Source: Bacteroidota bacterium
Lineage (GTDB): Bacteria; Bacteroidota; Bacteroidia; Sphingobacteriales; Sphingobacteriaceae
Assembly: GCA_018266915.1 (NCBI GenBank)
Contig: JAFDZM010000034.1
Span: 1-64,000, forward strand
Length of the DNA stretch: 64,000 nt
Direction of reading: 5' to 3'
Every line of letters starts with the position of its first letter. The stretch's first letter is position 1. The translations under genes and the position numbers were made by a program. The notes under the pieces are model-generated. The model saw only the letters and a program-made list of their open reading frames with translations, was not told the DNA's origin and made no database searches. Below are positions 26,592-33,733 of the stretch, piece by piece.

Positions 26592-27368
26592 TTAAAGTAA
26601 AGGCTTTATCACTTCTTCCAACTGGTGCAGCTTCACCATATTCGGTCCATCGCTCAAAGCGTTATCCGGATCAGGGTGTGTTTCCATAAAATAACCATCG
26701 GCTCCAAATGCTTTTGCCGCCAATGCCATCATTGGTACAAAAGTACGGTCGCCGCCGGTTTTGCCCCCCGCACCACCAGGGCGCTGAACGGAATGCGTGC
26801 AATCCATACAAACCGGGTGACCAAATTTCTTCATATCATAAATATTCCTGAAGTCGACAGCCAGGTTATTATAGCCGTACATGTTTCCGCGTTCGGTCAA
26901 TATTACCTGTTCATTTCCTGCTTCAATCACCTTCTGTGCAGGGTAAAACATATCCTGCCCTGAAAGAAACTGTGCTTTCTTCACATTTACAATTTTGCCT
27001 GTTTTCGCGGCAGCTACTAAAAGATCAGTCTGACGACACAAAAAGGCCGGTATTTGCAGTATATCAACCACCTCAGCAGTTATAGCAGCCTGGAATGGCT
27101 CGTGAATATCGGTAGTAACCGGCAAGTTGAAGCGTTCTTTTACATTTTGCAACATCTCCATCCCTTTTTCAATACCCGGCCCCCGGTATGAATGAATGGA
27201 GGTGCGGTTTGCCTTATCAAATGAAGACTTAAAAATCACGGTTACCGGGTACTTCTGCCCTATTTCGGCAACTTTTTCAGCAACAGTGTAAAGCAGTTCC
27301 TGGTTCTCCATAACGCAGGGCCCTAATATAAAGAACGGCTTTTGCCGTATCTGGTCGTATAAACTCAT
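26592..27368 (-). CDS. kdsA: 3-deoxy-8-phosphooctulonate synthase
   Basis: Condenses arabinose-5-phosphate with phosphoenolpyruvate to KDO-8-phosphate for LPS. It is 258 residues from the ATG at 27368 (MSLYDQIRQKPFFILGPCVMEN). Family motifs are FKSSFDKANRTS, the TDIHEP segment and MDCTHSVQRPGG. An upstream frame from a TTG was rejected because a -7-like box (CATCTTTG, 27372-27379) ends 3 nt before this ATG. It pairs with kdsD downstream. Confidence 0.95.
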   Translation of the reverse strand: MSLYDQIRQKPFFILGPCVMENQELLYTVAEKVAEIGQKYPVTVIFKSSFDKANRTSIHSYRGPGIEKGMEMLQNVKERFNLPVTTDIHEPFQAAITAEVVDILQIPAFLCRQTDLLVAAAKTGKIVNVKKAQFLSGQDMFYPAQKVIEAGNEQVILTERGNMYGYNNLAVDFRNIYDMKKFGHPVCMDCTHSVQRPGGAGGKTGGDRTFVPMMALAAKAFGADGYFMETHPDPDNALSDGPNMVKLHQLEEVIKPLL

Positions 27369-27390
27369 GCACAAAGATGATAATTAGACA

Positions 27391-27463
27391 CGAATTTCAC
27401 GAATGAGAATAAGCTCACGAATTACACGAATTTGGTTGATGTTAATAGAAATCGTGTAATTCG
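27391..27463. repeat. Inverted repeat of CACGAATT units in the kdsA/hscB divergent gap
   Basis: A 12-bp perfect pair (27418-27429 with 27452-27463) is flanked by more degenerate CACGAATT units on both sides. It is the same type as 2412-2544. It occupies most of the divergent promoter region. Confidence 0.75.
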
Positions 27464-27484
27464 ATCAAATCAGTGTAATTGGTG

Positions 27485-27492
27485 TACTTTTG
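27485..27492 (+). promoter_or_regulatory. -7 box TACTTTTG, 4 nt before hscB
   Basis: Perfect TAnnTTTG followed after CATT by the ATG at 27497, predicting a leaderless message. Confidence 0.6.
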
Positions 27493-27496
27493 CATT

Positions 27497-28024
27497 ATGA
27501 TCAATTACTTCGATTTCTACGGGATACCTGAATCCTTTCATCTTGATATTGCTACTTTAAAAAAGAAATTTTATGAGCTTAGTAAAGAATATCACCCGGA
27601 TTTTTATGCCACTGATACGGACGAAAAACAACAGGAGATATTAGAACTGTCAACGATTAATAATAAAGCATGGCAAACTTTGAGCGATCCTGCAAAAAGG
27701 CTTGAATATATCTTACGTCAACATGAATTACTGGTTGATGGTGCCAAACCTGCCCTGCCCGGTGATTTTTTGATGGAGATGATGGACATTAATGAGCGCC
27801 TGATGGAAATTGAAGATGCCGATCAGTGGGCCGGGATCAATAATGAGGTAATGGCAGTGGATGATGATATTAACCAGAAACTGCACTCATTAACAAAGGA
27901 TTATCAAACCCTGGATGATACTGCAAAAGAAAGCAGGTTGAACGAAATTTTAGATATTTACTACAGACAAAAATATTTGTTGCGTATTAAGGAGAGTTTG
28001 AATACATTTGCAGCCCGGTTTTGA
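27497..28024 (+). CDS. hscB: Fe-S protein assembly co-chaperone HscB
   Basis: A 175-residue J-protein. The N-terminal J domain contains the HPD motif within KKFYELSKEYHPDFYA. The C-terminal helical HscB domain (about 85-170) binds the IscU scaffold and delivers it to HscA. The start at 27497 (MINYFDFYGI) agrees with family starts and with the adjacent promoter box. Its 3' end holds the promoter of the next tRNA gene. It is not in an isc operon here. Confidence 0.88.
   Translation: MINYFDFYGIPESFHLDIATLKKKFYELSKEYHPDFYATDTDEKQQEILELSTINNKAWQTLSDPAKRLEYILRQHELLVDGAKPALPGDFLMEMMDINERLMEIEDADQWAGINNEVMAVDDDINQKLHSLTKDYQTLDDTAKESRLNEILDIYYRQKYLLRIKESLNTFAARF
27980..28010 (+). promoter_or_regulatory. 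Promoter of tRNA-Leu(CAA) inside the hscB 3' end
   Basis: TTG at 27980-27982 and TACATTTG at 28003-28010 are separated by 20 bp, matching the Bacteroidota -33/-7 layout. The tRNA starts 45 nt further on. Confidence 0.55.
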
Positions 28025-28055
28025 ACGAACTAATCCACCGTTCAGACCAAAAGAG

Positions 28056-28139
28056 GCCCAGATGGCGGAATCGGTAGACGCGTTGGTCTCAAACACCAAT
28101 GGCTGCAAGGCCGTGCCGGTTCGACCCCGGCTCTGGGTA
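28056..28139 (+). tRNA. tRNA-Leu(CAA)
   Basis: An 84-nt class II tRNA. The acceptor GCCCAGA pairs with TCTGGGT (one GU pair), discriminator A, no encoded CCA. The anticodon loop CTCAAAC carries CAA (reads UUG). The T-arm GCCGG/CCGGC is intact. A hairpin with GGC-CC/GG-GGCC arms and T-rich tail follows at about 28143-28178 and may terminate it. Confidence 0.93.
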
Positions 28140-28183
28140 CACAAGGCTCCTGATATGTCGGGGGCCTTTGTTATTTTAGCTCA

Positions 28184-28468
28184 ATGGCATCTGTTTATAT
28201 TTTATATTCTAAAAAGCTCGATAAGTTTTACACTGGAAGTTGCAAGGAGCTTTTCTATAGGTTGAACCAACATTTAAGTAAAGAATTTATTGATAGTTTT
28301 ACAGCAAAGGCTGATGATTGGGAACTGTATTTTTCTATAGATAGGCTAGAATATCGCCAGGCACGGTTAATCGAGATGCATATAAAGAAAATGAAAAGCA
28401 AAACCTTCATTCAAAATCTTAAAAAATATCCCGAAATTATTGAACGCTTAAAACTAAAGTATCCATGA
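28184..28468 (+). CDS. Small GIY-YIG nuclease family protein
   Basis: A 94-residue single-domain GIY-YIG protein. Catalytic positions are visible: YILY (5-8) and YTG (16-18), Arg26 in LFYRLNQH, His30 and Glu64 in RLIEMHIKKM. Such UPF0213/YhbQ-like proteins are putative endonucleases. The gene starts right after the tRNA-Leu(CAA) terminator-like hairpin, and its stop codon lies in the first bases of a degenerate second tRNA-Leu copy. This placement suggests a tRNA-linked mobile unit. Confidence 0.88.
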   Translation: MASVYILYSKKLDKFYTGSCKELFYRLNQHLSKEFIDSFTAKADDWELYFSIDRLEYRQARLIEMHIKKMKSKTFIQNLKKYPEIIERLKLKYP

Positions 28469-28574
28469 TGGTGGTCCCGATAGTTATCGGACGGTAGACG
28501 CGTTGGCCTCAAACACCAATGGCTGTAAGGCCGTGCCGGTTCGTCCCGATAGCCATCGGGACCGGCTCTGGGTA
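28462..28574 (+). pseudogene. Degenerate tRNA-Leu(CAA) copy with two palindromic inserts
   Basis: From 28493 to 28542 it matches the intact tRNA-Leu(CAA) at all but a few bases, keeping anticodon loop CTCAAAC. The D-loop is enlarged by a GTCCCGAT/ATCGG(A)C palindrome (28474-28492) and the T-loop by a perfect GTCCCGAT/ATCGGGAC palindrome (28543-28562). The acceptor 5' strand is replaced by the end of the GIY-YIG gene and no longer pairs with TCTGGGTA (28567-28574). It cannot be a normal tRNA. Confidence 0.85.
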
Positions 28575-28604
28575 CAAAGCCTCGGTACTATGGTATCGGG
28601 GCTT
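28575..28604 (+). terminator. Terminator-like hairpin after the tRNA relic
   Basis: AAGCCTCG...CGGGGCTT arms with a TTTT tail. It is similar in layout to the hairpin that follows the intact tRNA at 28143-28178, so the tRNA appears to have been duplicated with its terminator. Confidence 0.5.
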
Positions 28605-28613
28605 TTGTCATAT

Positions 28614-28639
28614 AAGGGGTTCGAGTCCCTTCTTCCGCA
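28614..28639 (+). pseudogene. tRNA 3'-end fragment (T-arm and acceptor)
   Basis: The 24 nt from 28616 are identical to the 3' end of tRNA-Leu(TAG) (T-loop TTCGAGT, acceptor CTTCCGC, discriminator A). No anticodon or 5' half precedes it. It looks like the scar of an insertion into, or recombination at, a tRNA gene. Confidence 0.7.
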
Positions 28640-28740
28640 CGTATCTTTTTCCGATAAGTAGCCGATATATTGTCGCCTTTGCAAAATTTATTTTGCAAAT
28701 TACATATCTGTAAACCAACCATTAAAGTATCTAACCAATT

Positions 28741-29466
28741 ATGAAAAGAAATATCATCCAATCTTTATCCATTCTGGCTTTATCAGCAGCTATTTTTACC
28801 AGTTTCACCTATACAACCGATCAAAATAATAAGCTTTCCGCCAAAGAAAAGGCGCAGGGCTGGAAATTATTATTCGACGGAAGCTCAACCAGCGGCTGGC
28901 ATTTATACAACAGCCAGGCGCCATTCACCGTATGGAAAGCGAAAGACGGCGAATTGTTTTGCGATCCAAATGATAAGACTGGGCCTGGTGATCTGGTCAC
29001 CGATAAAGAATATAAAGATTATGATTTGAAATTCGACTGGAAACTGCCGAAAGGCGGTAACAGCGGCGTTTTTATTAATGTTTTAGAAAGAAAGGATATT
29101 CCGACGGGCTGGGCATCGGGACCGGAATACCAATTGCTCGATAATGCTAATTCGGACTATGCCAAACCTGAAGACCGTTCGGGATGTTTGTTCGGAATGA
29201 CGTCACAAAAAACGGCTGTGAAAACCAAGCCCGCTGATAGCTGGAACCATTCTGAGATCAAACAAAAGCATGGCAAAGTACAATTTTTTCTAAATGGCGT
29301 GTTAACCACAGAAATGGACTTTAACTCTAAAGCCTGGGCGCAAAAAGTGGCTGCATCTCATTTTCATGCTTTCCCTGAATATGGTAAGCACACTAATGGT
29401 CATATCGCTTTGCAGGACTGGGCTACTGGTATAGCATTTAGAAATATCAAGATAAAAGAGCTATAG
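28741..29466 (+). CDS. DUF1080 / 3-keto-disaccharide hydrolase family protein, secreted
   Basis: A 241-residue protein with a signal peptide (about residues 1-26) and one DUF1080 jelly-roll domain: GWKLLFDGSSTSGWHLYN near the start, DFKFDWKLPKGGNSGVF-like LKFDWKLPKGGNSGVFI in the middle and GHIALQDWATGIAFRNIKI at the end. DUF1080 proteins include 3-keto-glycoside hydrolases that cleave oxidised glucosides in the periplasm. It stands alone here. A perfect 8-bp hairpin (TTGCAAAA/TTTTGCAA, 28678-28698) lies upstream. Confidence 0.88.
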   Translation: MKRNIIQSLSILALSAAIFTSFTYTTDQNNKLSAKEKAQGWKLLFDGSSTSGWHLYNSQAPFTVWKAKDGELFCDPNDKTGPGDLVTDKEYKDYDLKFDWKLPKGGNSGVFINVLERKDIPTGWASGPEYQLLDNANSDYAKPEDRSGCLFGMTSQKTAVKTKPADSWNHSEIKQKHGKVQFFLNGVLTTEMDFNSKAWAQKVAASHFHAFPEYGKHTNGHIALQDWATGIAFRNIKIKEL

Positions 29467-29588
29467 ACATTTCTGGGGTTACAAATACTGAAAGAGCCTA
29501 CTGATATTTCAGAGTGTCAGGACTTACCCCTTTAAACTATATAGTTATTTTTGTAATTTAGTAACGTTAACCTTTACAATCTTATCAC

Positions 29589-30125
29589 ATGGTTACAGAA
29601 GAAGAATTGCGTGAACAATATGCAAAAATGACAACAGACGAATTGTTGCGTGTTGTTTCTGATAAATCAGGATATACCGAATTAGCTATTGCAGTAGCTA
29701 AAAAAGAACTTCGATACAGGAAAGTTTCAGAAAGTGAAATTGAAAATCTTAGTAAAATTGTTCATGACCGAGAAAACAAATTTTGGATGGATAATTGTCT
29801 TTTCGACTTAAAAATATTAGCAAAACTAGCGTACTATTTTATCTTATGGCTTCCAAGAATGAGATATTATTATCAAAATAATTTTAAGCAGGAAGGGTAT
29901 TTATTAAAATTGAATCAATCAAATTATTATTCATTATTGGGTGTTGTCTTTTTCATCTTAACCATTATAGTTTCTGCATCCACAGGTGCTTTAATTTCAC
30001 TGGGAGTATGGCCAGTAGGATTTATAATAACGTATTTATATGATTTATTTTACAATAAACAACGTCAAATTAACAACTTCCAAAAGATAAAAGAAGAAGG
30101 CGAATTACCCATAGAGTACCTTTAA
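29589..30125 (+). CDS. Hypothetical membrane protein
   Basis: A 178-residue protein, not recognised. The first 75 residues are charged and helical (EEELREQYAKMTTDELLRVVSD). Two hydrophobic segments lie at about 118-138 and 141-160 near the C-terminus (YYSLLGVVFFILTIIVSAS; GVWPVGFIITYLYDLFY). It is AT-rich compared with its neighbours and has no operon partner. Confidence 0.6.
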   Translation: MVTEEELREQYAKMTTDELLRVVSDKSGYTELAIAVAKKELRYRKVSESEIENLSKIVHDRENKFWMDNCLFDLKILAKLAYYFILWLPRMRYYYQNNFKQEGYLLKLNQSNYYSLLGVVFFILTIIVSASTGALISLGVWPVGFIITYLYDLFYNKQRQINNFQKIKEEGELPIEYL

Positions 30126-30143
30126 ATTATTTGTCATTAAAAC

Positions 30144-30172
30144 AAAAAACCCAGCCAAAACTGACCGGGTTT
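30144..30172 (-). terminator. Terminator downstream of serA
   Basis: On the minus strand AAACCCGGTC pairs with GGCTGGGTTT (10 bp with two GU pairs) before a T-rich tail. It is closely similar to the terminator of tRNA-Leu(TAG) at 24582-24613. Confidence 0.75.
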
Positions 30173-30179
30173 AATTTCA

Positions 30180-30203
30180 TGCAGAAAAAGGCGCTCGAAC
30201 CGC
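30180..30203 (-). pseudogene. Degraded tRNA-Leu 3'-end fragment
   Basis: Aligned with the tRNA-Leu(TAG) 3' end (complement from 24624), it shares about 19 of 24 positions, including the CTCGAACC core, and lies at the same distance from a near-identical terminator. It abuts the serA stop codon. The fragment has no functional tRNA structure. Confidence 0.5.
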
Positions 30204-31154
30204 TTATTTCTTAAAATGCCCTATTATCAAACTAGCCAGTTCCACCCCTATTCTTTCCTGGGCTTCGTTGGTAGCTGCACCAATGTGTGGTGTCAACGAT
30301 ATTTTAGGGTGTTTTAATATTTCTTCGCGGGGGGTTGGTTCATTGTCAAACACGTCAAGTGCCGCAAATGAAACTTGTCCGCTATTTAAAGATTCGATCA
30401 ATGCTAATTCATCGATCAAGCCACCACGAGAACAATTAACCAGACCCACGCCTTTTTTGGTTTGAGCAAGCTCAGCAGCGCCTAATAAGGCTTTATCTAC
30501 AAACGGCGTATGCAGTGTGATAAAATCTGCCGTCTTGATGATCTCATCCAGGGCAGCAGTCTTTACAGTTGTTTTAACGGTTGTACCACCACCTAATATG
30601 ATCTCTACTTCCGGATTGAATTGGTAAAGGTCATACGCCAGTACATCCATTCCTACACCGATGGCAATTTTAGCCACCTCGCGACCAATACGGCCAAAAC
30701 CTACGATACCTAAAGTCTTACCGCGAAGTTCAATACCTTTTGCGTAAGCTTTTTTCAGGTCGTTGAACTTGGTATTACCTTCAACTGGCATTTTGCGGTT
30801 GCTATCAGGTAAAAAGCGTACACAGCCGAACAATTGTCCGAAAACTAATTCAGCTACAGATAAAGATGAAGAAGCTGGTGTGTTGTACACGCCAATGCCC
30901 TTTTCTTTAGCATAATCTACATCAATGTTATCTACACCTACCCCACCGCGACCGATCAGTTTCAGGTTAGGGCATGCATCGATCAATGCTTTACGCACTT
31001 TGGTAGCACTGCGTACAGTAATGGCATCATAAGCCTGCAATTTAACAGGCAATTCGTCCTGCGGTATATTGTTGGTATCTACTTCAAATCCGGCATCTTC
31101 CAGCATTTTTTTGCCTATCGGATCGATACCATCGTTAGCTAATATTTTGATCAT
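30204..31154 (-). CDS. serA: D-3-phosphoglycerate dehydrogenase (short form)
   Basis: Oxidises 3-phosphoglycerate as the first step of serine synthesis. At 316 residues it lacks the C-terminal ACT and ASB domains of long PHGDH, so serine feedback through ACT is absent. It has the Rossmann motif [13 protein letters not shown] (about 148-160), [10 protein letters not shown] with the catalytic Arg region, and the terminal [10 protein letters not shown] with the catalytic His. serC lies 106 bp upstream on the same strand. Confidence 0.92.
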   Translation of the reverse strand: MIKILANDGIDPIGKKMLEDAGFEVDTNNIPQDELPVKLQAYDAITVRSATKVRKALIDACPNLKLIGRGGVGVDNIDVDYAKEKGIGVYNTPASSSLSVAELVFGQLFGCVRFLPDSNRKMPVEGNTKFNDLKKAYAKGIELRGKTLGIVGFGRIGREVAKIAIGVGMDVLAYDLYQFNPEVEIILGGGTTVKTTVKTAALDEIIKTADFITLHTPFVDKALLGAAELAQTKKGVGLVNCSRGGLIDELALIESLNSGQVSFAALDVFDNEPTPREEILKHPKISLTPHIGAATNEAQERIGVELASLIIGHFKK

Positions 31155-31164
31155 CTTTTTTTAT

Positions 31165-31246
31165 AGTTATCAGTTAACCAGTTAATCAGTTATCAGTGAT
31201 TAGTCTATCAAACAATGAATGCCTGATTAACCGGTCACCGATAACT
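31165..31246. repeat. Imperfect inverted repeat of AGTTA-type units between serA and serC
   Basis: Left arm 31165-31189 and right arm 31223-31246 are imperfect reverse complements. The left arm is a chain of 7-8 nt units (AGTTATC, AGTTAACC, AGTTAATC, AGTTATC). The unit chain recurs at 33217-33240. Confidence 0.75.
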
Positions 31247-31260
31247 GATCACTAACAAAA

Positions 31261-32328
31261 TTATTTATTCTTCTCCTGGAATTCCTGCATCGCGTCGATC
31301 AGCACGTGTACGCTGGTGATTGGCAATGCATTGTAAATTGATGCCCTGAAACCGCCTACGCTTCTGTGGCCTTTGATTCCCACAATGCCTTTTTCATCAC
31401 AATACTTCAGGAACGGTTTTTCGAGTTCTGGATTTTCCATTACAAAGCAGACGTTCATATGTGAACGGTCCTCGGGAACTGCAACAGCTTTGAATAATGG
31501 GTTACGGTCTATCTCAGCATATAAAGCTCTCGCTTTTGCTTCGTTTTCCTTTTGAATAGCTTCTACACCCCCTTTTGATTTCAACCAACGCAGTGTCAGC
31601 ATAGATACCAGGATAGCAAAGCACGGAGGTGTATTGTACATTGATCCGCCTTCGATCTGTACCTGGTAATTGAACATTGCAGGTATATTTCGACCTGTTT
31701 TACCTAAAATCGAATCTTTAACGATAACCAAAGTAACACCGGCAGGGCCCATATTCTTTTGCGCACCAGCGTAGATCAAACCAAAATCAGCCACATTTAC
31801 CTTACGGCTAAAAATATCTGATGACATATCGCATACTACCGGAATTGGTGATTTGATGAACTCCTGCATTTGTGTACCGTAGATGGTATTGTTTGAGGTG
31901 ATGTGGAAATAAGCAGCATCAGCAGGTATAGTAAAATCTTTAGGGATATAAGTGTAGTTACTTTCCTTAGAAGTAGCTACTACAACAGTCTCGCCAAAAT
32001 ATTTCGCTTCCTTAATGGCTTTACTGGCCCAAACACCTGAATCCAGGTAAGCAGCTTTGCCACCATCTGGCAATAAGTTATACGGAGCTAATGCAAACTG
32101 AGTGCTTGCGCCACCCTGTAAAAATAATACCGAGTAACCTTCGGGAACTTCAAAAAGTTCTTTCACCAGTTTAACAGCCTCATCCAGTACAGCTTCGAAT
32201 TCAGCCGAACGGTGCGATATCTCTAATATCGACAATCCTGTCCCATTGAATTCTAACACTGCCTCTGCGGCTTGCTTAAATACCTCATGCGGTAAAATGC
32301 CTGGTCCGGCACCGAAATTGTGTTTCAT
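31261..32328 (-). CDS. serC: Phosphoserine aminotransferase
   Basis: PLP enzyme converting 3-phosphohydroxypyruvate to phosphoserine; it also acts in pyridoxal phosphate synthesis in some bacteria. The 355-residue length is typical. [11 protein letters not shown] at the start binds the substrate, and the PLP lysine lies in [12 protein letters not shown] (about residue 190). The end [17 protein letters not shown] is typical. It precedes serA, making a serine-pathway pair. Confidence 0.95.
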   Translation of the reverse strand: MKHNFGAGPGILPHEVFKQAAEAVLEFNGTGLSILEISHRSAEFEAVLDEAVKLVKELFEVPEGYSVLFLQGGASTQFALAPYNLLPDGGKAAYLDSGVWASKAIKEAKYFGETVVVATSKESNYTYIPKDFTIPADAAYFHITSNNTIYGTQMQEFIKSPIPVVCDMSSDIFSRKVNVADFGLIYAGAQKNMGPAGVTLVIVKDSILGKTGRNIPAMFNYQVQIEGGSMYNTPPCFAILVSMLTLRWLKSKGGVEAIQKENEAKARALYAEIDRNPLFKAVAVPEDRSHMNVCFVMENPELEKPFLKYCDEKGIVGIKGHRSVGGFRASIYNALPITSVHVLIDAMQEFQEKNK

Positions 32329-32536
32329 ATTATTTTTTTGATTTAAAATAAACTAATGGCATAATTGCCAACTTTATATTTGGTTCGGCCAAAGTTAAAT
32401 AATTTGATAATGTTTGCAGAGAATATTTGCAATATTTTTATCATAATTATCTATCCGTCAAATGCCTTAAATTGATGTAATATTAAAAAATCAATTTTAA
32501 CCCAGTATTAAGCGGCTTAATTATGATAGTGGTAAT

Positions 32537-33190
32537 TTAAAAGGGATTTTTTAAATTTTTGATAGCCTGCAACTGATCCACGGCTGAGAAAACTGAGTTG
32601 CCTGCAACAAAAACATTTGCCCCGGCATCTATTAATTGCTTAACATTCTGTTCCCCCACACCGCCATCTACCTCAATATATAGGTTTGGATTGCGCAAAG
32701 CGCTTAAAGCTTTCAGATCGTGCAGTTTCTTATAGGTATTAGGGATGAACTTTTGACCGCCAAAGCCAGGATTTACTGACATGATCAATACCAGGTCAAG
32801 GTCTTGAATAATATCATCTAAAAATGCGACAGGCGTATGCGGGTTTAGAGCAACACCTGCATGGCAGCCTGCTTCTTTAATACCTTGTATGGTACGATGT
32901 AAATGCGGACAGGCTTCGAAATGAACTGTTATGCTATACGCACCTTTTTCTGCAAACTCTTTAATGTAACGGTCAGGATCAACGATCATCAGGTGCACAT
33001 CTAATGGCTTTGTAGCATGCTTTTTAACCGCTTCCATCACCGGAAAGCCAAAAGATATATTCGGCACAAACATGCCATCCATCACATCCACGTGGATCCA
33101 GTCGGCCTCGCTCCTGTTCAGCATTTCAATGTCGCGCTGCAAGTTGCCAAAATCAGATGCCAGAATGGAAGGTGCTACAAGGTGGTTCAT
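32537..33190 (-). CDS. rpe: Ribulose-phosphate 3-epimerase
   Basis: Interconverts ribulose-5-phosphate and xylulose-5-phosphate. It is a 217-residue TIM barrel with APSILASDFGNL at the start, the metal/catalytic stretch WIHVDVMDGMFVPNISFG (around residue 31), LHLM-type DVHLMI, and VNPGFGGQKF and DGGVGEQN near the phosphate site. A near-consensus box (TATCTTCG, 33195-33202) lies 4 nt upstream. The 208-bp gap to serC holds only AT-rich sequence. Confidence 0.95.
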   Translation of the reverse strand: MNHLVAPSILASDFGNLQRDIEMLNRSEADWIHVDVMDGMFVPNISFGFPVMEAVKKHATKPLDVHLMIVDPDRYIKEFAEKGAYSITVHFEACPHLHRTIQGIKEAGCHAGVALNPHTPVAFLDDIIQDLDLVLIMSVNPGFGGQKFIPNTYKKLHDLKALSALRNPNLYIEVDGGVGEQNVKQLIDAGANVFVAGNSVFSAVDQLQAIKNLKNPF

Positions 33191-33216
33191 GGGTCGAAGA
33201 TAGGTAATTAGTGATT

Positions 33217-33313
33217 AGTTAACCAGTTAATCAGTGATTAGTTGTACAGAAATTTTTACTAATAGTGGTTTTGACATCTGCCATCTACCCTAGTTACTGA
33301 TTAACCAGTCACT
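33217..33313. repeat. Inverted repeat of AGTTAACCAGTTAATCAGT type
   Basis: The left arm 33217-33235 is identical in its core to part of the repeat at 31165-31189. A partly complementary arm (ACTGATTAAC...) lies at 33296-33313. The gap between rpe and the next ORF is filled by this element. Confidence 0.65.
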
Positions 33314-33319
33314 GAAAAA

Positions 33320-33625
33320 TCAATCACAATTTTGCAGCAGATCGTAGTACTTTTTCATTAATACAAGGTCATAGTTGACAAGGGAGTTATAAGCTTCGGC
33401 CACAAGCTCATTCAGAATAGGGATTGCAATGTGAGCGCTATTGTTAGATATAGATTCTGTCTGTTGTATCAATTGTTTGACCCTTATAATCTCATAAAGC
33501 AATAATTTGGTCAAATCCTCCTGATTATTTTGCACGACAGTTACTTTACCATCAAGTAAGTTTAATGAGTCAACCTTAACGGAATTTAGCTTATCGTTCG
33601 AATCTGGTAAAGGATCAATGCGCAT
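33320..33625 (-). CDS. Hypothetical 101-residue protein
   Basis: A small acidic helical protein with no signal or recognised domain. The first half is polar (DPLPDSNDKLNSVKVDSLNLLDG) and the second is two probable helices (LLLYEIIRVKQLIQQ and ELVAEAYNSLVNYDLVLMKKYYDLL). It lies between the pnp terminator and rpe on the same strand. A real gene is likely, given the spacing and frame, but its function is unknown. Confidence 0.55.
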   Translation of the reverse strand: MRIDPLPDSNDKLNSVKVDSLNLLDGKVTVVQNNQEDLTKLLLYEIIRVKQLIQQTESISNNSAHIAIPILNELVAEAYNSLVNYDLVLMKKYYDLLQNCD

Positions 33626-33685
33626 ATTATTAACTTAAGTTCAAAAACATTTCAATTGTTTTAAAAAAATGAAAAAATATTTCAT

Positions 33686-33710
33686 AAAAAAAGCCCCCGT
33701 TTCCGGAGGC
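33686..33710 (-). terminator. Terminator of pnp
   Basis: On the minus strand a GCCTCC/GGGGGC stem (33693-33710) is followed by seven T. It lies 24 nt past the pnp stop codon. Confidence 0.85.
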
Positions 33711-33733
33711 TTTATAATAAGCTGATTTTTAAA

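Noticed and set aside
28008..28265. 85-residue open frame through tRNA-Leu(CAA)
   Set aside because: It reads through the tRNA gene and into the GIY-YIG gene in a different frame.
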